The notes under the pieces were generated by a model. That model worked only from the letters and a program-made list of their open reading frames with translations. It made no database searches and had not been told where the DNA came from. Of a stretch of DNA of 64,000 nucleotides, positions 1-7,500 are shown one piece after another. The position numbers and the translations under genes were made by a program. The stretch is from Streptomyces sp. CB02923 (GTDB taxonomy: Bacteria > Actinomycetota > Actinomycetes > Streptomycetales > Streptomycetaceae): NCBI RefSeq assembly GCF_001905005.1, contig NZ_LWKZ01000001.1, positions 65,775-129,774 on the forward strand, read 5' to 3'. The first letter of the stretch is position 1. Each line of letters begins with the position of its first letter.

Positions 1-874
1 GCGCGGTCACGTCCAGGGCCTCCACCGGGCCGACGGTGACCGTGTTGTCGACCGGGGAGATGTCCAGGACGTAGCGCGGCTTGCCGTCGGGGGCCGGGGT
101 GCCGATGCGCAGGCCCTTGCGCTGGCCGATGGTGAAGCCGTACGCGCCCTCGTGGGTGCCGATCCGGGCGCCGGACTCGTCGACGATGTCGCCCTCGGCC
201 GTGCCGAGCCGCTTGGCGAGGAACGCCTGGGTGTCGCCGTCGGCGATGAAGCAGATGTCGTGGCTGTCCGGTTTCTTGGCGACGAACAGGCCGCGCCGGG
301 CGGCCTCCTCGCGGATCTCCGCCTTGGTCGTGAGCGTGTCGCCGAGCGGGAACATGGCGTGCGCGAGCTGCCGGTCGTCGAGCACGCCGAGGACGTAGGA
401 CTGGTCCTTGGCCATGTCGGAGGCGCGGTGCAGCTCGCGGCCGCCGTCCGGGAGCTCCACGACCGTGGCGTAGTGGCCGGTGCAGACGGCGTCGAAGCCG
501 AGGGCGAGCGCCTTGTCCAGCAGCGCGGCGAATTTGATCTTCTCGTTGCAGCGCAGACAGGGGTTGGGCGTCCGGCCCGCCTCGTACTCGGCGAAGAAGT
601 CCTCGACGACGTCCTCACGGAAGCGTTCGGCGAGGTCCCATACGTAGAACGGGATGCCGATGACGTCGGCGGCGCGGCGGGCGTCGTGCGAATCCTCGAT
701 CGTGCAACAGCCGCGGGCTCCGGTACGGAAGGACTTCGGATTCTCGGAGAGCGCGAGGTGCACGCCGGTCACGTCGTGGCCCGCCTCGGCGGCGCGGGCG
801 GCGGCGACGGCGGAGTCGACACCGCCGGACATGGCGGCGAGCACGCGGAGGCGGCGGGGAGCGTCAGTCGTCAT
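1..874 (-). CDS. mnmA: tRNA-specific 2-thiouridylase MnmA (partial, 3' end off the left edge)
   Basis: MnmA is the cytosolic enzyme that thiolates uridine-34 of Glu, Gln and Lys tRNAs, using ATP and sulfur from a cysteine desulfurase. The gene reads leftwards from ATG 874-872 and leaves the window, so about 291 N-terminal residues are visible and the C-terminal barrel is missing. Seen directly: the PP-loop SGGVDS at residues 16-21, the NPCLRCN nucleophilic-cysteine motif, GHYA, and SHDICFI with the second catalytic cysteine. The likely sulfur donor, a cysteine desulfurase, lies 1.5 kb upstream on the same strand, but two opposite-strand genes separate them. The start is 54 bp from a divergent amidase gene. 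Identification is very secure. Confidence 0.96.
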   Translation of the reverse strand, partial: MTTDAPRRLRVLAAMSGGVDSAVAAARAAEAGHDVTGVHLALSENPKSFRTGARGCCTIEDSHDARRAADVIGIPFYVWDLAERFREDVVEDFFAEYEAGRTPNPCLRCNEKIKFAALLDKALALGFDAVCTGHYATVVELPDGGRELHRASDMAKDQSYVLGVLDDRQLAHAMFPLGDTLTTKAEIREEAARRGLFVAKKPDSHDICFIADGDTQAFLAKRLGTAEGDIVDESGARIGTHEGAYGFTIGQRKGLRIGTPAPDGKPRYVLDISPVDNTVTVGPVEALDVTA

Positions 875-928
875 AACCCTTCCAGGGTAGACGGAACCAC
901 CGACAGGGCCCCAAGCGTTGTGCAGCTC

Positions 929-1618
929 ATGGGAGAAGCGGGGGATTCCGGGCAGGCGGCCGGCGGGGGCTTCAGCAGACGGGCCCTGCTGCTGGGCGGC
1001 GTCGGCACGGCACTGGCGGGCGGCGCCGCGTACGCACTGCACGACGACCTGCTGCGCTGGTGGTGGCGCCTGCCGGGCCGCAAGAAGCCGCGGACGGACG
1101 GCGCGGTGGACTACGGCGGCGCCCGCTGGGTCCCGGCCGCCACGGCGAACTGGCGCCAGGCCGACCGGCCGGACGACTACACCATCGACCGGGTCGTCGT
1201 CCACGTCGTCCAGGGCGGCTACACGGACGCCCTGCGGGTCTTCCAGAGCCCGCTGCACGGCGCGGCGGCGCATTACGTGGTGCGCAAGGACGGGCAGGTG
1301 GCGCAGACCGTCCGCGAGCTGGACGTGGCGTACCACGCGGGCAACCGCGCGTACAACGAGCGCAGCATCGGTATCGAGCACGAGGGCTTCGTGGACCGCC
1401 CGGCGTCCTTCACCCCTGCCATGTACGCATCATCCGCGCGGCTGACCGCCGGAATCTGCCGCCGCTACGGCTTCCCCGCCGACCGGGAACACATCGTGGG
1501 CCATGTGGAGGTACCGGGCACCGACCACACCGATCCCGGGCCACACTGGAACTGGAGGCTGTACATGGACCTGGTGCGCGCCGAGCTGCGCCGGCCGACC
1601 TCGACGCCGGGGGCGTGA
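929..1618 (+). CDS. Tat-exported N-acetylmuramoyl-L-alanine amidase (amidase_2 / PGRP fold)
   Basis: Predicted secreted zinc amidase that cleaves the bond between N-acetylmuramic acid and L-alanine in peptidoglycan. The 229-residue protein opens with a twin-arginine signal (SRRALLLGG followed by a hydrophobic stretch to AYAL), which suggests Tat export. The amidase_2 fold shows as VVHVVQGGY, a HYVVRKDG strand, [18 protein letters not shown], and [17 protein letters not shown] with the late metal ligands. ATG 929 was chosen because it directly precedes the signal peptide. No clear ribosome binding site is visible, and GTG 920 is an in-frame alternative. Transcribed divergently from mnmA with 54 bp between starts. 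Confidence 0.9.
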   Translation: MGEAGDSGQAAGGGFSRRALLLGGVGTALAGGAAYALHDDLLRWWWRLPGRKKPRTDGAVDYGGARWVPAATANWRQADRPDDYTIDRVVVHVVQGGYTDALRVFQSPLHGAAAHYVVRKDGQVAQTVRELDVAYHAGNRAYNERSIGIEHEGFVDRPASFTPAMYASSARLTAGICRRYGFPADREHIVGHVEVPGTDHTDPGPHWNWRLYMDLVRAELRRPTSTPGA

Positions 1619-1676
1619 CACGGGGCCGCCGGGGCGTCCGGGCGCCACCGCGCGCCCCTCGTGGAACGGACCACTC

Positions 1677-2240
1677 ATGGCGTACGACAGAGCCCCGGCC
1701 GCCGGACCGGCGCACCGGAGCACCGGAGCCGGGCCGCCCGGCCTCGCCGAGGACCGCACCTTCGGCCGGGTCCTGCTGGACCTGGACGCCGACGCGGGCC
1801 TGCTCACGGTGCGGGGCGAGCGGGTGGCGACGGCCGAGCTGCGCCGCGCGCCGGGCGCTCCGGCGGCGGGCCACGTACCGGTCGGCACCCGCGACGGCGC
1901 GTACCTGCACCTGTCCGTCGACGGCCGGCCCGCGCACCTCACCCCCGCCAAGGGGCGCCTCACCCGGCGCTCCCACCGGGTGGAGGTGATCTACGGCGGC
2001 GCCGTGTACCGGCTCCGCCCGGACTCGCCCAACGGCAGCCGGCTGGTCAAGGAGGGCCGCCGGATCGCGGACTTCTCCTCGGACGGCGCCGGGCACGTCT
2101 GGGCCGACTGGCATCCGGACGTGGCGCCGCCGCTGCCGGAGGACGCCGCGATCGGGTACGCCCTCGCCACGGCCTTCGGCACCGGCGCCGGGCCGGCCTG
2201 GCGGCTGCTCGTCCAGGCCGCGCTCGACAGGGTCAGGTGA
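1677..2240 (+). CDS. Hypothetical protein, 187 aa
   Basis: I do not recognise the family. The protein is soluble, with no signal peptide or membrane helix. Its first ~25 residues are Ala/Pro/Gly-rich; then come short beta-like strands (FGRVLLDLDADAGLLTVRG, LHLSVDGRPAHLTP, HRVEVIYGGAVYRLRP) and a C-terminal helix ending LLVQAALDRVR. The strand-rich middle followed by a helix suggests a compact alpha/beta domain, but that is inference. It begins 58 bp after the amidase stop on the same strand and may be co-transcribed with it. G/C third-position bias is normal for the host, so it is probably a genuine coding region. Confidence 0.75.
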   Translation: MAYDRAPAAGPAHRSTGAGPPGLAEDRTFGRVLLDLDADAGLLTVRGERVATAELRRAPGAPAAGHVPVGTRDGAYLHLSVDGRPAHLTPAKGRLTRRSHRVEVIYGGAVYRLRPDSPNGSRLVKEGRRIADFSSDGAGHVWADWHPDVAPPLPEDAAIGYALATAFGTGAGPAWRLLVQAALDRVR

Positions 2241-2286
2241 CCCCGGGCGTCAGCCCCGCCCCGGACGACACCCCTGCCCCGCGCCC

Positions 2287-2379
2287 GGCCCGGCATGACG
2301 GCTCCGGCCCGGCGTGACGGCTTCAGCCCGGCGACGGCTTCAGCTAAGCGTGACGGCTAGGGCCCGGCGTGACGGCTTC
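2287..2379. repeat. 19-bp tandem repeat, five degenerate units
   Basis: Five head-to-tail units at 2287-2305, 2306-2324, 2325-2341 (2 bp shorter), 2342-2360 and 2361-2379. The consensus is close to GGCCCGGCGTGACGGCTTC; units 2 and 5 are identical. The array fills the gap after the hypothetical gene and ends on the TGA stop (2378-2380, minus strand) of the cysteine desulfurase, so the stop lies in the outermost unit and the next bases (AGCTAAGC) repeat unit 4 sequence. No spacer/repeat alternation is present, so this is a minisatellite and not a CRISPR. Confidence 0.85.
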
Positions 2380-3547
2380 AGCTAAGCCCCGCGCTCCGCG
2401 CCCGTTCCACCACCGGGCCGATCGCCTCCGCCACCGCCGCCACATCCGCCTCGGTGGTGGTGTGGCCGAGGGAGAAGCGCAGCGTGCCGCGGGCGAGGTC
2501 CGCGTCCATCCCCGCGGCGAGCAGGACGTGGCTGGGCTGGGCGACGCCCGCCGTGCAGGCGGAGCCGGTGGAGCAGGCGATGCCCTGGGCGTCCAGGAGG
2601 AGGAGCAGGGAGTCGCCCTCGCAGCCGGGGAAGGAGAAGTGCGCGTTGGCGGGGAGGCGGCCCGCCGGGTCGGGGTCGCCGCCGAGGACGGCGTCCGGGG
2701 CGGCGGCCCGTACCGCCTTGACGAGGTCGTCGCGCAGGGCGCCGATGTCGCGGGCGAACTCCTCGCGGTGCGCGACGGCGTGCCGCGCGGCGGCGGCGAA
2801 CGCGGCGATACCGGGGGTGTCCAGGGTGCCGGAGCGCACCTGGCGCTCCTGGCCGCCGCCGTGCAGGACGGGTACGGGCGCGTACTCGCGCCGCAGCAGC
2901 AGTGCGCCGACGCCGTACGGTCCGCCGATCTTGTGCGCGGAGACGGTCATCGCGGCCAGGCCGGAGGCCGCGAAGTCGACCTCCAGCTGTCCGAACGCCT
3001 GGACCGCGTCGGAGTGCAGCGGAATGCCGAATTCCGCCGCCACTTCGGCCAGTTCCCGGACCGGCATGACCGTGCCGATCTCGTTGTTGGCCCACATGAC
3101 GGTGGCGAGCGCGACGTCGTCGGGATCGCGGGCGACGGCCGCGCGGAACGCGTCCGCGTGCACCCTCCCGTACGCGTCGACGGGCAGCCATTCGACCTGC
3201 GCGCCCTCGTGCTCGGCAAGCCATTCCACGGCGTCCAGGACGGCGTGGTGCTCGACGGGGCTGGCGAGGACGCGGGTACGGGCCGGTTCGGCGTCCCGGC
3301 GGGCCCAGTACAGGCCCTTGACCGCGAGGTTGTCGGCTTCGGTGCCGCCCGCGGTGAAGACCACCTCACTGGGGCGCGCGCCGAGCGCGGAGGCGAGGGA
3401 TTCCCGCGCCTCCTCGACGGTGCGCCGGGCGCGCCGGCCCGCGGCGTGCAGCGAGGACGCGTTGCCGGTGGCGGTCAGCTGGGCGGTCATCGCCTGCACC
3501 GCCTCCGGGAGCATCGGGGTGGTGGCGGCGTGGTCGAGGTAAACCAT
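2378..3547 (-). CDS. Cysteine desulfurase (NifS/IscS class V aminotransferase)
   Basis: PLP enzyme that removes sulfur from L-cysteine, leaving alanine and an enzyme persulfide used for tRNA thiolation or Fe-S assembly. The 389-residue protein starts [12 protein letters not shown], the classic N-terminus. It carries EHHAVLD, the [10 protein letters not shown] lysine motif (Schiff base, near residue 203), the RSGTLDTPG segment, and STGSACTAG with the persulfide cysteine. A GTG nine bases upstream (3556) is possible, but ATG 3547 gives the standard start. The nearby mnmA suggests a role as sulfur donor in 2-thiouridine synthesis. There is no iscU or suf context here, so the symbol is left open. 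Confidence 0.93.
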   Translation of the reverse strand: MVYLDHAATTPMLPEAVQAMTAQLTATGNASSLHAAGRRARRTVEEARESLASALGARPSEVVFTAGGTEADNLAVKGLYWARRDAEPARTRVLASPVEHHAVLDAVEWLAEHEGAQVEWLPVDAYGRVHADAFRAAVARDPDDVALATVMWANNEIGTVMPVRELAEVAAEFGIPLHSDAVQAFGQLEVDFAASGLAAMTVSAHKIGGPYGVGALLLRREYAPVPVLHGGGQERQVRSGTLDTPGIAAFAAAARHAVAHREEFARDIGALRDDLVKAVRAAAPDAVLGGDPDPAGRLPANAHFSFPGCEGDSLLLLLDAQGIACSTGSACTAGVAQPSHVLLAAGMDADLARGTLRFSLGHTTTEADVAAVAEAIGPVVERARSAGLS

Positions 3548-3702
3548 GGTGCGCACGATTCTACGAGCAGGCGCGGGGGCGCGTGCCGGGCGCGTGGAGG
3601 CTCGGCCCCACTCCCCTGGCCGCGCCGCGCGCCGGGGCCGGTGTCACACGGGTCTCCGCAATCCCCTCGACACCCATGTAAGGAGTCACTACGGTTACGG
3701 TC

Positions 3703-4533
3703 ATGACACAGTGGCGTTTGGACCGTACGTACCGCAGCACCTCCGGCGAAGTGCGCTGGACCGCGCTCGGGGAGGAGGGGGCGCCGCCCCTGGTCCTGCT
3801 GCACGGGACACCGTTCTCCTCGTACGTCTGGCGGGGTGTCGCGCGGGCCCTGTCCGCACGGTTCCGGGTGTACGTGTGGGACATGCCGGGCTACGGCGCC
3901 TCCGAGAAGGCCGCAGGCCAGGACGTGTCCCTGCCCCGGCAGGCGGAGGTCTTCACCGAACTGCTCGCCCACTGGGGGCTCGGCGACCGCGAACCCACCG
4001 TCGTCGCGCACGACTTCGGCGGCTACGTGGCACTGCGCGCCCACCTCGTGCACGGCGCGCGCTACCGGCGCCTCGCGCTCGTCGACGCGGTCGCCCTCAC
4101 CGGCTGGGGCTCCCCCACCTACCGCCTGCTCGGCAGCCACAGCGACGTCTTCGCCCAGCTGCCCGCCGGCCTGCACCGGGCCCTGGTGACCGAGTACATC
4201 TCCTCGGGGAGCCACCCCGGCCTGCACCCGGCCGTACTGGAACAGCTGGTCGAACCGTGGTGCACGGAGGAGGGACGGCCCGCTTTCTACCGCCAGATCC
4301 AGCAGAACGGACTGGACACCACCGCGGACCTCGACGGCCGCTACGGCGAGATCGCGGTGCCCACCCTGGTGTGCTGGGGCGCGCAGGACACCTGGCTGCC
4401 CGTCACCTGGGCACATGGCCTCGTGTCGGCGATCCCGGGCGCCCGCCTGCGTCTCTTCGAGGGGGCCGGACACCTCGTACAGGAGGACGCCCCGGCAGAG
4501 CTGGCGACGGCGCTGGCCGCGTTCGCGGCGTAG
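3703..4533 (+). CDS. Alpha/beta hydrolase with aspartate nucleophile (haloalkane dehalogenase / epoxide hydrolase type)
   Basis: A 276-residue soluble alpha/beta hydrolase. The nucleophile elbow reads VVAHDFGGYVAL, so the nucleophile is Asp104 where esterases have serine. With HGTPFSSYVWR (oxyanion HGxP at 34-37 and a Trp at 43) this matches the haloalkane dehalogenase/epoxide hydrolase branch. The general-base histidine is in FEGAGHLVQED (His257). Substrate cannot be told from sequence. AAGGAG lies about 17 bases before the ATG, a long spacing. It converges on the giant SAV_2336-type gene with only 15 bp between the stops. Confidence 0.85.
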   Translation: MTQWRLDRTYRSTSGEVRWTALGEEGAPPLVLLHGTPFSSYVWRGVARALSARFRVYVWDMPGYGASEKAAGQDVSLPRQAEVFTELLAHWGLGDREPTVVAHDFGGYVALRAHLVHGARYRRLALVDAVALTGWGSPTYRLLGSHSDVFAQLPAGLHRALVTEYISSGSHPGLHPAVLEQLVEPWCTEEGRPAFYRQIQQNGLDTTADLDGRYGEIAVPTLVCWGAQDTWLPVTWAHGLVSAIPGARLRLFEGAGHLVQEDAPAELATALAAFAA

Positions 4534-4546
4534 GGGCCCCTACGCC
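4527..4546. terminator. 20-bp perfect palindrome shared by two convergent genes
   Basis: GGCGTAGGGGCCCCTACGCC is an exact 20-bp palindrome. The TAG stop of the hydrolase (4531-4533) lies inside its left arm, and CTTT follows before the TAA stop of the opposing gene (4549-4551). As RNA it folds on either strand to a strong hairpin, so a bidirectional terminator is the natural reading. The exact symmetry would also suit a protein dimer site, but the position between convergent stops favours termination. Confidence 0.7.
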
Positions 4547-4548
4547 CT

Positions 4549-7500
4549 TTACATCCCGCCCGGCTCCAGAGGCAGCCGCAGCCGCGCCTGCGGGAGCGGC
4601 GCATCGGTCACGTTCAGCGCTTCGTACAGGGCGAGCGCCTCGTGCCGGTGCTCCTGGGCCCGCGCCAGCTCGCCCAGGGCCTCCAGCGCGTTCGCCAGCA
4701 GGCTCAGCCCGTCGGCCCTCCGCCGGTCGCTGCCCGCCTCCGCGAGCAGCCGTACCGCTTCCTCCGCGGACAGCTTGGCGCCGTCCGGCCGGCCGATGGC
4801 GAGGCGGGCCTCGGCGGTCCGCAGCTGGGTCAGGCCCGCCCAGAGGCGTTGTCCGGCCTCCTCGAAAGGGGGCAGGGCCGCCTGGAGGATGCGCTGCGCC
4901 TCGTTGTGGTGGCCCGCCTCGGCATGCGCGGCGGCGAGGAAGTACAGGCCCGTGCCGAGGCGGAGCCCCTGCCCGGTCGCCCGGTAGATCGCCACGCTCT
5001 GCCGGGCGAGGTCGATGCCCCGCTCCGCGTTGCGGTCGCGTACGCACAGCCGCGAGCGCTCCACCAGCACCGCGGCCTCGCCCAGCCGGTCCCCCTGCAC
5101 CTGGCAGTGGCTCATGGCCAGGGTGAAGTGCTGCTCGGCGTCGGACCTGCGCAGCGCGACCGCGGCGACGCCGCGCATCAGCGGGGCCCGGCCGCTGGTC
5201 ACCGGATCGCCCGCGTCGAGCCCCAGCCGGTACGCGCGGCGGGCCTCGTCCTCCGCCTCGGCGAACCGGTCGGCCGTCAGGCAGGCGCGGGCGCGGGCCA
5301 GCCGGGCCCGCGCCTCCGCGCGCTTGTCGCGTCCGGCGACGGCACGGGCGGTCACGGCCAGTGCGGTCTGCTCGTACCGGTCCGTCAGGCGCCCGCCCCC
5401 CAGGAGCGGTTCGAGCAGGAGCAGCGTGTCGGCGCACCGGGCGGCGTGCGCCCCGGACGGCAGTTCCACCGTCTGCCGGACGACGGCGAGCGCGCCGGCG
5501 CCCTCCCCGGCCCACCAGGCCGACGCCGCTCCGCGGTCCGCGAGCGGGAGGGCCGTGACGGGCGTCGCGGGGGTGGCGGTGTGGTCGAGCAGCAGGGCGC
5601 CGGGCGCGTCGAGGCCGTACGCCCGGTGGGCGGTGACGAGGTACCAGTCGAGGAGCCGGGACAGCGCGGCGTAGCGGTCCTCCGGGCGGCTGTGGCGGGT
5701 CAGCGTGTCGTACGCGAAGGAGGCGAGCGCTTCCCGGTGCCGGTAGCGGCCGGGGGCCGAGGTCTTCAGCAGGCCGGTCCGCACCAGGGTGTCCAGGTGC
5801 TCCCGGGCGGCGCCGGGTGTGGTGCCGGTCAGGGCGGCCACGGCGGCCGCCGGGAGGTCGGGACAGTGCGGCAGCGCCAGCAGCCGGAAGGCGACGAGCG
5901 CCGGTGGGGCGAGGTCGTGGGTGAGGCGCAGCGCGGTGCTGTTGATCATGGCCTCGGCCGCCGTACGGCCGGCCGGCCCGTCCAGCATCAGTTCCGCCGC
6001 CACCGCGTCGACCGCGGCCTCCGAACAGCCGCACGCCTCCAGCGCCGCGCGCGCCACCGCGCGGCGGGCCGCCACCCGCTCCTCCCCCACCCGCAGCACG
6101 AGGAGTTCCATCGCGTCGGCGGAACTCATGGTCTCCAGGTGCAGGGACAGGACGCCGGGCAGCGCGGCCGGCGGCCGGTCGCGCGCGATGACCAGGGCGG
6201 CGCCCGCGCCGTCCGGGAGCAGGGACAGGACGGACGCGGCATCGCGCACCTCGTCCAGGACGACGACCAGGCGCAGGCCGCGGACCACCGACCGGTAGAA
6301 CGCCACCCGCTCCGCACCGGCCGCGGGGATGTCCTCGGCGCGGTGGCCGAGTTGCCGCAGCAGTACGGCGGCCAGGTGCGGTGCCGCGTCCTCCGGGTCG
6401 CCGGCCGCGGGCATGATCGCGTACAGCCGTCCGTCCGGGAACCGCTCCTGCACGGCGTCGGCCACCCGCGCGGCCAGGCTCGTCTTGCCGACGCCCGCGT
6501 CCCCGGAGATGACACAGGCGTTCCCCCCCGTGGGACGCTCCCGCGTCAGGTGCCCCGCCAGCCGGTCCACCTCGGCCGTCCGGCCGCCTCCTCCGCGGTC
6601 CTGCCGGGGCCCGTACCGGCCGGCCCGCAGCAGGCTGCGCAGCCCCGGGGTGACCGCGTCGTCGTGGGCGAGGGCCTGCGCGAGGAGTTCGCGGGTGCGT
6701 TCGCGGGCCGGGTCGAGGTACAGCAGCCAGGTCAGCGCCTCCCCGGCCTCGGTGTAGCGGCCCAGGCGCAGTTCCATCTCGGTGCGGTCCTCGACCAGGG
6801 TGCGGCGCCGGTCGGCCAGCCGCCGGGACTCCGCGCGCAGGTACGGGCCGCGCAGGCCCGTCAGGGGCTCACCGCTCCGCCACAGGGCGACGGCCGAATC
6901 CAGCAGGTCCCTGGCGCGGTCCCAGTCCCGGGCGGCGCGGGCGTCGCGGGCCGCCGCGACCAGGTCGTCGGCCCGGCGCAGGTCCACGTCGAGGTCGGTG
7001 TCGGCGGTACGGCGCAGCGCGTACCCGCCGTGCTCGCCGACGAGGGCTTCGGCGTCCGGCCCGAGGGCTTTGCGCAGCCGGGAGACGTAGGTGTGCAAGG
7101 CGGCGTGCGCGGCGCGCGGCGGATCGTCGCCCCACAGGGCGTCGACCAGCTCGGCCTCGGAGATGACGCGTCCGGCCCGCAGCACGAGGACGGCGAGCAG
7201 TGCGCGCTGCTGCGGTGAGCCGATCGCCAGATACTCGTCGCCGCGCAGCATCCGCACCGGTCCGAGCACGGTGATGCGCAGCGGTTCGCGCGGAGGCGGC
7301 GTGTCCGCTGTGCTCCGCCCGGCCTTGTTCTGGTCCCGTGCGAGCGCGAGCAGTTCGCGCAGGCGCGCGCGGGACGAGTCACGGGCGAGCATTTCGGCCA
7401 GCTCGGTCTGGACTTCGTCGTACAGGCCGAGCCGCAGGTCGCATTCGATGCGGTCCTCGACGAGGGTCTGCCGCCACTCGGCCAGCCGGAGCCGTTCGGT

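Noticed and set aside
152..928. A long open frame upstream of and in frame with the amidase
   Set aside because: It is antisense to mnmA and lacks family motifs; it arises from GC bias. The Tat signal fixes the true start near 929.
4642..7218. An 858-codon open frame antisense to the giant protein gene
   Set aside because: Composition is Arg/Gly/Gln-rich with no domains; a typical antisense shadow of a high-GC gene.
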